The notes below the pieces were generated by a model. The model was not told where the DNA came from, searched no databases, and saw nothing but the letters and a program-made list of their open reading frames with translations. A program made the position numbers and the translations under genes. This document shows positions 1 to 7,153 of a stretch of DNA of 11,130 nucleotides, piece by piece (position 1 is the first letter of the stretch; every line of letters starts with the position of its first letter). Source of the stretch: Hyphomicrobiaceae bacterium UBA4118. GTDB lineage: Bacteria; Pseudomonadota; Alphaproteobacteria; Rhizobiales; Methyloligellaceae. The DNA lies in contig DFXC01000036.1 of assembly GCA_002383105.1 (NCBI GenBank), positions 24,662-35,791 on the forward strand, read 5' to 3'.

Positions 1-17
1 CCACTTTTCCGGATCAT
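1..17 (-). CDS. Possible first codons of the next gene, expected to be lpxB
   Basis: An ATG lies two bases beyond the lpxI stop codon and opens a frame that runs off the window edge; only Met-Ile-Arg-Lys-Ser is readable. Identity cannot be read from five residues. The inference that it is lpxB (lipid A disaccharide synthase) rests only on the usual alphaproteobacterial order lpxA-lpxI-lpxB. There is no convincing Shine-Dalgarno sequence right upstream; an AGGA lies about 17 bases away, so the true start may be further downstream, outside the window. Confidence 0.35.
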
Positions 18-19
18 GC

Positions 20-934
20 CTAGGCGTCGTCAGTCCTGCCGGCGAGAGGCTCGCCCAGCAGAAACAGCCCATGCTCGTTGGCGGCCTCGATGGTCGCGGC
101 GCGCTCTGCGATCAGCACCTGCCCGGCCGCCACGGCAATGCCGGCGAGGCCGGCCGCTGCCGCTTTCCTCACCGTCTCGGGGCCGATTGTCGGCAGGTCG
201 ACGCGCTCTTCCTGCCCCGGCTTTGGCGCCTTGACAAGGACGCCTGCGCGGTTGCGCCGTCGCGTCCACCCCAATTCGCGAAGCTCGACACAGCGGAGCA
301 GCATGGCGTCGGTGCCTTCGGCGGCTTCCACGGCAAGGACATGGCCTTTGACCACGACAGCGGCTTGACCGACGTCGAGGCGGCCGAGCGCTCTCACCAC
401 CTTGAAGGCCATTTCGATATCGGCCTTGTCCGCGGTGGAAGGCGATTTGTCGCCGAGCGTCCCCTCTCCCGCCAAGAGCTCGGGCGCCACGTCGCCCGCC
501 CCATGCACCCGGTATCCCTTGCCTTCGAAAAAGCGGACGATGCTTGACAGCACGCGGTCGTCGCCGCCGCCGATACTCAGGCTGAGCAGATAGGGCAAAT
601 TCCTGATCGCGCCGAGGTCGAACTTGATGTTGGCGAGATCGGGCCGCGTCACCCCGCCGATGATCACCAGATCGCGGCAGTGGGCGGCGTCGAAGGCGGC
701 CAACATCTTCCCGATCTCGCCCCATTTGATCCAGGTGTGCGGGAAGCGCTCGATCTCCTCGCGCGACTCCCCGCGGATGGCGACGATATGGAGCGCGAGG
801 CCGCGCGCGATGGCCGCCTCGGCAACCACGCATGGAAGGGGTCCGCCGCCGGCAAGGATGCCGAGTGGACCCTCGATCGTCCCTACGCCACGCGCCTCCG
901 GCGCGTCGATGTCATCGGCTCGGGGTTGCGGCAT
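20..934 (-). CDS. lpxI: UDP-2,3-diacylglucosamine pyrophosphatase LpxI
   Basis: LpxI (formerly DUF1009) hydrolyses UDP-2,3-diacylglucosamine to lipid X and UMP, the fourth step of lipid A synthesis. It replaces LpxH in most alphaproteobacteria and acts at the cytoplasmic side of the inner membrane. The 304-residue product has the N-terminal core (GILAGGGPLP near residue 25, IIGGVTRPDL at 91-100) and the C-terminal core with KGHVLAVEAAEGTDAM at 196-211, KAPKPGQ at 235-241 and LPTIGPETV at 247-255. By family knowledge the catalytic Asp should be the one in EGTD (about D209); I place it from memory of the Caulobacter enzyme. The ATG start overlaps the end of lpxA by 23 bases and has no clear Shine-Dalgarno, suggesting translational coupling. 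No other ATG, GTG or TTG is in frame near the conserved N-terminus. The protein is about 20 residues longer than usual, through a polar N-terminal extension. Confidence 0.95.
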   Translation of the reverse strand: MPQPRADDIDAPEARGVGTIEGPLGILAGGGPLPCVVAEAAIARGLALHIVAIRGESREEIERFPHTWIKWGEIGKMLAAFDAAHCRDLVIIGGVTRPDLANIKFDLGAIRNLPYLLSLSIGGGDDRVLSSIVRFFEGKGYRVHGAGDVAPELLAGEGTLGDKSPSTADKADIEMAFKVVRALGRLDVGQAAVVVKGHVLAVEAAEGTDAMLLRCVELRELGWTRRRNRAGVLVKAPKPGQEERVDLPTIGPETVRKAAAAGLAGIAVAAGQVLIAERAATIEAANEHGLFLLGEPLAGRTDDA

Positions 935-1718
935 TGTTCGGTATGCAGAACGAGCGCTCTGATTGGGTCTTGATGAACTCGATGACCTGCTTGGCGAGCG
1001 GATTGGCCGCGAACATGCTCTCCACGTCCTCGAGCCGCTCCATCAGCGTTCCCTCGCTCGAGAACAGCATACGATAGGCCTGACGGAGCTCGTGGATCTG
1101 CTCGCGCGGAAAATTCTTGCGCTTCAGTCCGACGATGTTGAGGCCGCACAGGGCGGCGCGGTTGCCGATGGCCATCCCATACGGAATGACATCGGCGGTG
1201 ATGCCGGACATCCCGCCGATAAAGGCATAGGCGCCGATGCGGACGAACTGGTGCACGGCGGAGAGGCCGCCGATGATGGCGCCATCGCCGATGGAGACAT
1301 GGCCGCCCAAGGTCGCGCCGTTCACCAGAGTGACATTGTCGCCGAGCTCGCAGTCGTGGGCGACATGGGATCCAATCATCAACAGGCAGTTGGACCCCAC
1401 TTTCGTCGCCATGTGGCCCCCTTCAGTGCCGGGATTGATGGTGACGTGCTCGCGGATGACGGTCTTGGCGCCGATGGTGAGTGTGCTCGGCTCGCCGTGA
1501 TATTTCACGTCCTGAGGAGCCTCGCCGAGGGAGGCGAAGGGAAACACCCGGCACTCCGCACCGAGCGTGGTCCGGCCGGTGATGAGGGCGTGCGAGCGCA
1601 CGACGACGCCATCGCCGAGCTCGACATCGGGTCCGATCACGCAAAAGGGACCGATCTCTACCTTCGTCCCAAGTTTTGCGCTTGGATCGACCACGGCGGT
1701 CGCATGGATGTTGGCCAT
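912..1718 (-). CDS. lpxA: Acyl-ACP--UDP-N-acetylglucosamine O-acyltransferase LpxA
   Basis: LpxA transfers a 3-hydroxyacyl chain from ACP to the 3-OH of UDP-GlcNAc, the first step of lipid A synthesis, in the cytoplasm as a homotrimer. The 268 residues form a left-handed beta-helix of hexapeptide repeats (about 3-185; for example IGPFCVIGP and IGDGAIIGG) followed by a helical C-terminal domain. The catalytic histidine is H121 in VAHDC, equivalent to E. coli H125, with H118 matching E. coli H122; the offset of four residues holds across the helix. By that alignment the acyl-chain ruler position (E. coli G173) is G169, which family knowledge links to longer chains such as C14. The start lies 11 bases after the fabZ stop; GGGCGAG just upstream is a weak ribosome binding site. 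Length matches the family (about 262-270). Confidence 0.98.
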   Translation of the reverse strand: MANIHATAVVDPSAKLGTKVEIGPFCVIGPDVELGDGVVVRSHALITGRTTLGAECRVFPFASLGEAPQDVKYHGEPSTLTIGAKTVIREHVTINPGTEGGHMATKVGSNCLLMIGSHVAHDCELGDNVTLVNGATLGGHVSIGDGAIIGGLSAVHQFVRIGAYAFIGGMSGITADVIPYGMAIGNRAALCGLNIVGLKRKNFPREQIHELRQAYRMLFSSEGTLMERLEDVESMFAANPLAKQVIEFIKTQSERSFCIPNNAATPSR

Positions 1719-1729
1719 GCTCGCCCTAG

Positions 1730-2197
1730 CTAAGTCTCAACGATCACGGCGCTGACCTCGGCCTCGGCGACGAGCGTGCCGTCGACATGCGCCTGCGCCC
1801 GGAAGCGCCAGACGCGCCCGCGATTGCGCATCTTTTGAACGTGATAGTGGATGGTATCGCCCGGCACCACCGGGCGGCGGAAGCGGGCCTTGTCGATCGC
1901 CATGAAATAGACGAGCGGCGGCTGCTTGAACTCCTCGATATGGCGCATGCAGAGAGCGCCGGCGGTTTGCGCCATGCCTTCGATGAGGAGCACGCCGGGC
2001 ATGACGGGATTGCCGGGGAAGTGTCCCTGAAAATAGGGCTCGTTGGCGGTCACGTTCTTGATGCCGGTGGCGGAACGGTCGCCGTCCATGTCGACGATAC
2101 GGTCGACCATGAGGAACGGGTAGCGATGTGGCAGAAGCTTCAGGATGTCGGCGATTTCCGCCCTCCCGAGCTTCGATTTCACTCCGCTCTCATTCAT
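1730..2197 (-). CDS. fabZ: 3-hydroxyacyl-[acyl-carrier-protein] dehydratase FabZ
   Basis: FabZ dehydrates (3R)-hydroxyacyl-ACP to trans-2-enoyl-ACP in type II fatty acid synthesis. It competes with LpxA and LpxD for 3-hydroxyacyl-ACP, which explains its place among lpx genes. The 155-residue hot-dog fold protein shows [13 protein letters not shown] at 21-33, the catalytic histidine H59 in [12 protein letters not shown] and the catalytic glutamate E73 in [11 protein letters not shown] chose the ATG at 2197 because it has GGGGAG nine bases upstream, overlaps the lpxD stop by 8 bases and gives the usual family length. The frame stays open 25 codons further, to a TTG at 2272, but that would place a basic non-family peptide in front and a long overlap with lpxD, so I reject it. 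Confidence 0.97.
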   Translation of the reverse strand: MNESGVKSKLGRAEIADILKLLPHRYPFLMVDRIVDMDGDRSATGIKNVTANEPYFQGHFPGNPVMPGVLLIEGMAQTAGALCMRHIEEFKQPPLVYFMAIDKARFRRPVVPGDTIHYHVQKMRNRGRVWRFRAQAHVDGTLVAEAEVSAVIVET

Positions 2198-3314
2198 CCG
2201 GACCGGCTCCCCGTGGCTCGCGGCTAAGAGTGGGCTCCTCGCCCGTGTGGCTTGAGCCTTCGCCTTGATCAAGCGTCAAATCCTTGCGTTCGGCAAGCTT
2301 ACGCAACAGCGTGAGCTCCCTGAACCACAATCGTAGTGGCTTGGCTGGAGTGCCACCCCAGCGCACGCCCGGCGGCACGTCGCCTCGCACATTACTGCTC
2401 GCCGCGATCTGCGCGCCAGCGCCGATTTTGACATGTCCGACAACGCCCACCTGGCCGCCCAGAGCCACGAAATCGCCGAGTTCCGCGCTCCCCGAGATAC
2501 CGGTTTGCGCCACGATAATGCAATGCCTTCCAATCACCACGTTGTGCCCGATTTGCACGAGATTATCAATTTTCGTGCCTTCCCCGATAACGGTGTCACG
2601 CAAGGCGCCCCGGTCGATGGTGGTGTTGGCGCCGATTTCGACGCCGTCTTGGATGATCACGCGGCCGATTTGCGGCACTTTCAGGTGGCCCGCTTTGCCC
2701 ATGGCGAAGCCGAAACCGTCCTGGCCGATGGCCACACCGGCGTGGATCGTCACATGGTTACCGACCAGGGTATGGGTGAGCGAGGCGTTCGGCCCGATAT
2801 AGCAGTCTCTGCCGATATACACGCGGTAGCCGATCACGCTGCCGGCCGCAATGGTCGTGCCGCGCCCGATCCGCGCCTCAGGTCCGACCACGGCGCCACG
2901 CTCCACGGTCGCGCCCGGTTCGAGGATGGCTGTCGGATCGACCCGGGACGCCAGGTCGGAGCCCTCCCCTTCAGGCGCAGCCTTGGGCTGCATCGCGTCG
3001 GGATAAAACAGCGCGAGCGCTTTGGCGAAGGCCCGATAGGGCTCAGCGGTGACGAGGCAGGCCGTGGCGGTCGGCGCTTTGCTCGCGAACTTGGGGGCGA
3101 CGAGGCAGGCGCTCGCGCCGGTCGCGGCGAAGAGCGGGAGATATTTCCGATTATCGAGAAAGGAGAGGTCCCCTTGCGCCGCGCTATCGAGCGTGCGCAC
3201 GTCCCTGATCTTGAAATCGAGATCGGCGCCGTCCGCCGCCTTGGTGCTGGTGGCCTCGGCGATAGCGCCCAAAGAAAAGGGGCCGGCCCGCTCGAAGAAA
3301 CCCGGATGTTCCAT
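2190..3314 (-). CDS. lpxD: UDP-3-O-(3-hydroxyacyl)glucosamine N-acyltransferase LpxD
   Basis: LpxD adds the N-linked 3-hydroxyacyl chain to UDP-3-O-acyl-glucosamine, the third lipid A step, as a cytoplasmic homotrimer. The 374 residues contain an N-terminal uridine-binding domain (about 1-115, with [11 protein letters not shown] at 48-58), a left-handed beta-helix (about 122-320) and a C-terminal helix (about 338-355). The catalytic base is H257 in IGHNVVIG (E. coli H239); H294 in VVGHVKIG matches E. coli H276, with the spacing of 37 preserved. IPQIGRV-like and [10 protein letters not shown] motifs are present. The start Met-Glu-His-Pro-Gly-Phe-Phe resembles alphaproteobacterial LpxD and has a weak TGGGAA four bases upstream. 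An ATG at 3350 is the main alternative (12 extra residues). A GTG at 3464 would overlap bamA and is unlikely. After the helix there is an unusual polar, probably disordered tail of about 20 residues. Confidence 0.97.
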   Translation of the reverse strand: MEHPGFFERAGPFSLGAIAEATSTKAADGADLDFKIRDVRTLDSAAQGDLSFLDNRKYLPLFAATGASACLVAPKFASKAPTATACLVTAEPYRAFAKALALFYPDAMQPKAAPEGEGSDLASRVDPTAILEPGATVERGAVVGPEARIGRGTTIAAGSVIGYRVYIGRDCYIGPNASLTHTLVGNHVTIHAGVAIGQDGFGFAMGKAGHLKVPQIGRVIIQDGVEIGANTTIDRGALRDTVIGEGTKIDNLVQIGHNVVIGRHCIIVAQTGISGSAELGDFVALGGQVGVVGHVKIGAGAQIAASSNVRGDVPPGVRWGGTPAKPLRLWFRELTLLRKLAERKDLTLDQGEGSSHTGEEPTLSREPRGAGPDE

Positions 3315-3381
3315 CAAATTCCCAGCGGCAAGCGCTGCGACATGCGTCATGACGCGAAGCCATAAACGGAAAGTGCTTCCC

Positions 3382-5802
3382 TTAGAAGTTCGTCGATGCG
3401 CCGAAGCGGAACAGCTCAGTCTTGTCGAAATTGGCCTTAAGCAGAGCCTCGGCGATATCAGCACGGAGCGGGCCTAAAGGCGACTGCCAGATGATGCTGA
3501 AGCCCGTCGACAGGCGAACTTGCGAGTTGTCGAAGATGAAGCTCCCTTCCCCGCATGTTTTCCCAAGATTTTTACTGCTGCATCCCCCTGGGAGCGGCGG
3601 CAGAGTCACCGCTTGCGTAGCAAGATTGCTCGGATCCCACAGCGAGCCGGCGTCGACGAACACGGCCCCCTGTATGCCGAGGTTCTCGGGAAGGAACGGA
3701 ATGGGGAAGCGCACCTCAGCCGTGCTCGCCCAAAAAAGCTGGCCGCCGAGGGAGTCCTTGGAGCAGTTATGCACCGCGTCGTTGTTAATTGGGTCCCGGC
3801 AGGCATCGCGCGGACCGTAGCCGGCGCGCTGGAAACCCCGCACCGTCTCACCGCCCTTGAAGAACAGGTCGGTCAGGCGGACGTCCTGACCGCCCCACCC
3901 TTCGATGGCGCCGCCCTGCACGCGGCCGACCAGGGTGATCTTGTTGGTGATGGGGTAATAGCCGCGTCCGTCGGCAACCGACCTGATGTAGTTCACATCG
4001 CCGCCGACGCCCGCGAGGTCCTGGGAGAACGACGCGAAATAGCCGGTTGTCGGCGCGGCGGGGAGATTGCGGGTGTCGTAGGCGAGCGTGTAGCCCACGC
4101 TCGAGACATTGACGGTGCCTTCGGCCTGCTTCACGGCCAATGAAGCTGTTTTGGTGACGCCGAAGATCGTCTCGCGCTCGAACTTGTAGCGAAGGCCGAG
4201 CTGGGTGTTGTCGGCGATCGGAAAGCCAAGCCTGAGATCGCCGCCAGCGTCGGTCTGCTTGAACGAGGCCTGCTGAGTCAGATCTACAGTTTTGTAGAAG
4301 ATGTCGAAACCCGCCGCGAGGTTGCGATCGAGAAAATGCGGTTCGGTAAAGCTGAAATCGACCTGCGCCCGTTGAAGGCTTCCAGAGAAGCCGAGCCTGA
4401 CATATTGGCCTTTGCCCATCAGGTTGCGCTCGGTGATGCTGATGTCGCCGATCACGCCTTCGCTGGTGGAATAGCCGACGCCGAAGGACAGCTCGCCGGT
4501 CGGCTGCTCGACCACTTTGACCACGATGATGACGCGGTCAGGCGCGCTGCCGGGCTCGGTGTCGATGTCCACGGTCTTGAAAAAGCCGATCGCGCGTAGG
4601 CGTTTGCGGGCAGACTCGACGAGCAGGCGGTTGAAGGCGTCGCCTTCGGCAAGCCGGAACTCGCGCCGGATCACGTCGTCCTGGGTACGGAAGTTGCCGA
4701 CGATGTTGATGCGCTCGATATAGATCCGCGGGCCTTCGTCGATGACATAGACGATACCCATGGTGTGGCCGGCCTCGTCGCGCTCGAAGCGCGGCTTGAC
4801 TTGGCCGAAGGCGTAGCCTTGCTGCGATACCTCGATGGTCAACGCCTCGACCGTCTTCTCGACCTTGTCCGAGTTGTAGACGCGGCCGCTCCTGGTCAGG
4901 ATCGCCCCGCGCAAGGCGTCGATATTGACCGACGGCAATGCGCTCTCGACGTCGATGGTGCCAAAGCGGTAGCGCTCGCCCTCGTCGATGGTGAAGGTGA
5001 TAAAGAAGCCGCGCCCGTCGCGGTCGAGGTCGGCCGTGGCCGAGACGATGCGGGCATCGGCATAGCCGTTCTTGAGATAGAACTGGCGTAAGAGCTCCCG
5101 GTCGAGATTGAGCCGGTCGGGATCGTAGATGTTGGTGCTCTTGAGGAAGCTCAAGAGATTCGTCTGCGTGGTCGAGATCACGTAGCGGAGCTGGGAATCG
5201 CTGAAGGCAGAATTGCCGATGAAGTTGATGGCGCGGACCTTGGTGCTCCCTCCCTCGTTGATCTCGAACACCACGTCGATGCGGTTGTTATCGAGATTGA
5301 TGATCTTGGGGTCGACCTGGGCGGCGTAGTAACCCTGTCGGCGATAGATGTCGAGAATGCGCTGCACATCGGCCTGCACGCGGGCACGGGTATAGACCGC
5401 GCGCGCCTTGAGCTGCACCTCGGAAGCGAGCGCGTCGTCTTCGACCTCGCGGTTCCCCTCGAAAGCAACCCGGGCCACGATCGGGTTCTCGATCACGACG
5501 ATGACGATGGTCGCCCCTTCGCGCTTGATGCGCACGTCCTGGAACAGGCCGGTGGCAAACAGAGCCTTCAAGGATTCGTCGACCTGGGCCGGATCGTAGG
5601 CGTCTCCCGTGGAGAAGGTGAGGTAGGAGCGGACCGTCTCGGGCTCCACCCGCTTGTTGCCTTCGACACGGATGTTCTGGATGACGCCCTGGGCATAGGC
5701 GGACGACTCGCCAAGGCATGCGCCGAGGCCCAACGAGAGCGGGACGCTACTCAACACAATGAGGGCCGCAAGCAGCCCTCTAGCCAACGTCCACCGCACC
5801 AT
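3382..5802 (-). CDS. bamA: Outer membrane protein assembly factor BamA
   Basis: BamA (Omp85 family) is the core of the BAM complex that folds and inserts beta-barrel proteins into the outer membrane. The 806-residue product has a signal peptide (1-37; basic start, hydrophobic 8-28, cleavage likely after AYA). Five POTRA domains follow at about 41-107, 108-184, 187-275, 278-356 and 359-432, with a 16-stranded barrel from about 436 to the end. The diagnostic VRGF of loop 6 is at 654-657, and the chain ends in Phe as outer-membrane barrels do. Loop 6 holds C668 and C680; the next surface loop holds C741 and C750. I chose the ATG at 5802 because GAGGGGAAG lies nine bases upstream and translation then begins with a normal signal peptide. 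The frame stays open to an ATG at 5901, but that start has no ribosome binding site and buries the signal peptide. No skp gene follows. Confidence 0.98.
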   Translation of the reverse strand: MVRWTLARGLLAALIVLSSVPLSLGLGACLGESSAYAQGVIQNIRVEGNKRVEPETVRSYLTFSTGDAYDPAQVDESLKALFATGLFQDVRIKREGATIVIVVIENPIVARVAFEGNREVEDDALASEVQLKARAVYTRARVQADVQRILDIYRRQGYYAAQVDPKIINLDNNRIDVVFEINEGGSTKVRAINFIGNSAFSDSQLRYVISTTQTNLLSFLKSTNIYDPDRLNLDRELLRQFYLKNGYADARIVSATADLDRDGRGFFITFTIDEGERYRFGTIDVESALPSVNIDALRGAILTRSGRVYNSDKVEKTVEALTIEVSQQGYAFGQVKPRFERDEAGHTMGIVYVIDEGPRIYIERINIVGNFRTQDDVIRREFRLAEGDAFNRLLVESARKRLRAIGFFKTVDIDTEPGSAPDRVIIVVKVVEQPTGELSFGVGYSTSEGVIGDISITERNLMGKGQYVRLGFSGSLQRAQVDFSFTEPHFLDRNLAAGFDIFYKTVDLTQQASFKQTDAGGDLRLGFPIADNTQLGLRYKFERETIFGVTKTASLAVKQAEGTVNVSSVGYTLAYDTRNLPAAPTTGYFASFSQDLAGVGGDVNYIRSVADGRGYYPITNKITLVGRVQGGAIEGWGGQDVRLTDLFFKGGETVRGFQRAGYGPRDACRDPINNDAVHNCSKDSLGGQLFWASTAEVRFPIPFLPENLGIQGAVFVDAGSLWDPSNLATQAVTLPPLPGGCSSKNLGKTCGEGSFIFDNSQVRLSTGFSIIWQSPLGPLRADIAEALLKANFDKTELFRFGASTNF

Positions 5803-5811
5803 TATTGGTGT

Positions 5812-5820
5812 CTTCCCCTC
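5812..5820 (-). promoter_or_regulatory. Shine-Dalgarno sequence of bamA
   Basis: GAGGGGAAG lies nine bases before the ATG at 5802. It is among the clearest ribosome binding sites in the window and decides the bamA start in favour of the signal-peptide methionine over the in-frame ATG 99 bases upstream. Confidence 0.75.
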
Positions 5821-5862
5821 AAAGCCGATCCCCGCCGCCGCTACGGCTTCAGGATCGAAACT

Positions 5863-5880
5863 GGCCACTGTTTTGTGGCC
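5863..5880. other. Small stem-loop in the bamA leader
   Basis: A perfect 6-base inverted repeat (GGCCAC / GTGGCC) flanks a 6-base loop. Read on the plus strand it is followed by a T-rich run, like a weak rho-independent terminator, but no plus-strand gene feeds into it. Read on the minus strand it lies about 60 bases before the bamA start, in the leader. Its role is unknown and it could be chance. Confidence 0.35.
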
Positions 5881-5906
5881 GATTTTTGATTCCCGCCCCA
5901 TTGCGC

Positions 5907-5932
5907 CAGCGGGGGCGTTAAAGCCCCCGCTG
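5907..5932. other. Strong GC-rich stem-loop between rseP and bamA
   Basis: A perfect 10-base inverted repeat (CAGCGGGGGC / GCCCCCGCTG) encloses a 6-base loop. It begins 25 bases after the rseP stop and lies about 105 bases before the bamA start. Neither strand has a T-tract after it, so it is not a classical rho-independent terminator. It could be a partial terminator, an attenuator or an mRNA processing/stability element that sets bamA expression apart from rseP. The structure is seen in the sequence; the function is inference. Confidence 0.6.
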
Positions 5933-5957
5933 AAAGCAATGCCTCAAGGCCTTAGTC

Positions 5958-7103
5958 TCACAAAAACTTCAAGTGAATCAAGTCATTCCAGGTTGCAAAG
6001 ATCATTAACATGAGAACGAAGGCGAGGCCAATGCGGAATCCGATTTCCTGGATGTTCTCGCTCAACGGGCGCCCTCTGACGGCCTCGATGCCGTAGAAGA
6101 GAAGATGACCGCCGTCGAGCATCGGTATCGGGAACAGATTCAAGAGCCCAATACTGACCGAGATGATGGCGGCAAGATTGAGAAGCGCAACAAAGCCCGC
6201 GGTCGCAACCTGACCGGATACTTGCGCGATCCGGATCGGACCGCCGAGCTGGTCTGCGGCCTCTCTGCCCCTCGCCACGTCGTAGAGATAGCCGAGGGAC
6301 CGGGACACCACGAAGTAGCACTCTTTGAGCGCCATGCCGAAGGCGGTCACGGGGTCATGGCGCTTCAGCGTCCACTCGTCGGGGGAGGCCTTTCGCTGAA
6401 TGCCCAGAAGCCCCATCCGCATGGTGTTGCCGAAATGGTCGGTGATTCCCTTGAGCTCGGGGGTCGCCGTGATCTCCACGGTCTTGCCGCCCCGGTCGAC
6501 CACGAAATGGAGCGGCTGATCGGCGCTCATCCCGACGATGCGCTGCATCTCGCTGAAGCTCTCGATGGCCTGGCCGTCGATGCTGATAACGCGGTCGCCG
6601 GGCAGGAATCCCGCTTTCTCTGCAACGCTTCCCGGGTTGACGATATCGACCTTGGCGGCCGTGATCTGCTCACCGAAAACCGAGAAAATCGCCGTGAAGA
6701 TCACGATCGCCAGGATGAAGTTGGCGATCGGACCGGCGGCGACCACCGCCGCGCGGGCCGCCAAAGGCTTTGCCTGGAAGCTGTGCTTGCGCTCCTCGGG
6801 CGACAGCTGGTCGAGCGACTTGCGGCCGCCGGCGCTGGCGACATTGTCGTCGTCGATAAATTTCACGTAGCCCCCGAGCGGGATCCAGGAGAGCTTCCAA
6901 CGAGTGCCATAGCGGTCGTTGAAGCCGGCGATCTCAGGACCAAAGCCGATCGAAAACGCCTTGATGCCGACCCCGCACCAGCGGGCCACGAGGAAATGGC
7001 CAAGCTCGTGGACGAACACCACGATGGTAAGGACGAAGAGGAAAGGAAGGAGGTAGCCGAGCAGGGTGTCGCCGAAGCTGGAAAGCTGAATTATCGTGTT
7101 CAT
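5958..7103 (-). CDS. rseP: Site-2 intramembrane metalloprotease RseP (MmpA type)
   Basis: RseP is an M50 zinc protease of the inner membrane that cuts substrates within the membrane, such as anti-sigma factors in gammaproteobacteria or PodJ in Caulobacter. The 381 residues show a first membrane segment (about 16-38) carrying the zinc motif HELGH at 32-36. The GPIAN element is at 124-128 in the second segment, one periplasmic PDZ domain spans about 148-214 (with FLPGDRVISIDG at 166-177), and NLFPIPMLDGG at 322-332 holds the third zinc ligand D330. A last membrane segment is at about 354-371. E. coli RseP has two PDZ domains and is about 450 residues; the one-PDZ form is usual in alphaproteobacteria. 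The start lies 50 bases after the dxr stop, with AGGA 11 bases upstream. The substrate here cannot be told from the window; no anti-sigma gene is present. Confidence 0.97.
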   Translation of the reverse strand: MNTIIQLSSFGDTLLGYLLPFLFVLTIVVFVHELGHFLVARWCGVGIKAFSIGFGPEIAGFNDRYGTRWKLSWIPLGGYVKFIDDDNVASAGGRKSLDQLSPEERKHSFQAKPLAARAAVVAAGPIANFILAIVIFTAIFSVFGEQITAAKVDIVNPGSVAEKAGFLPGDRVISIDGQAIESFSEMQRIVGMSADQPLHFVVDRGGKTVEITATPELKGITDHFGNTMRMGLLGIQRKASPDEWTLKRHDPVTAFGMALKECYFVVSRSLGYLYDVARGREAADQLGGPIRIAQVSGQVATAGFVALLNLAAIISVSIGLLNLFPIPMLDGGHLLFYGIEAVRGRPLSENIQEIGFRIGLAFVLMLMIFATWNDLIHLKFL

Positions 7104-7153
7104 AAACGAGGTTATCCTGAGAATTTAGACCGTTCTTAGACGGCCCACGGAGG

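Noticed and set aside
963..1733. A 256-codon open frame on the plus strand opposite lpxA
   Set aside because: Composition is the complement of the LpxA repeats (Asp, Gly, His, Ala rich); no independent evidence of coding.
912..3314. Short degenerate DNA repeats within lpxA and lpxD
   Set aside because: They reflect the hexapeptide repeats of the left-handed beta-helix proteins, not a CRISPR array or tandem-repeat element.
2433..3365. A 310-codon open frame on the plus strand opposite lpxD
   Set aside because: Antisense shadow of the hexapeptide-repeat gene; the repeated DNA makes a pseudo-regular protein but no known family.
5863..5890. A plus-strand rho-independent terminator (stem followed by GATTTTTGATT)
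   Set aside because: The stem is only 6 bases, the T-run is interrupted, and no plus-strand transcript would reach it; kept only as a leader stem-loop.
5940..5985. A sigma-70-like promoter for bamA (TTGATT with 17-base spacing)
   Set aside because: The -10 position reads AGACTA, a poor match, and the -35 lies within the end of rseP; too weak to annotate.
6105..7139. A 344-codon open frame on the plus strand opposite rseP
   Set aside because: It is the antisense shadow of a clearly conserved gene. High GC with strong third-position bias keeps opposite frames open; the translation is rich in His, Asp, Arg and Gly with no fold or motif.
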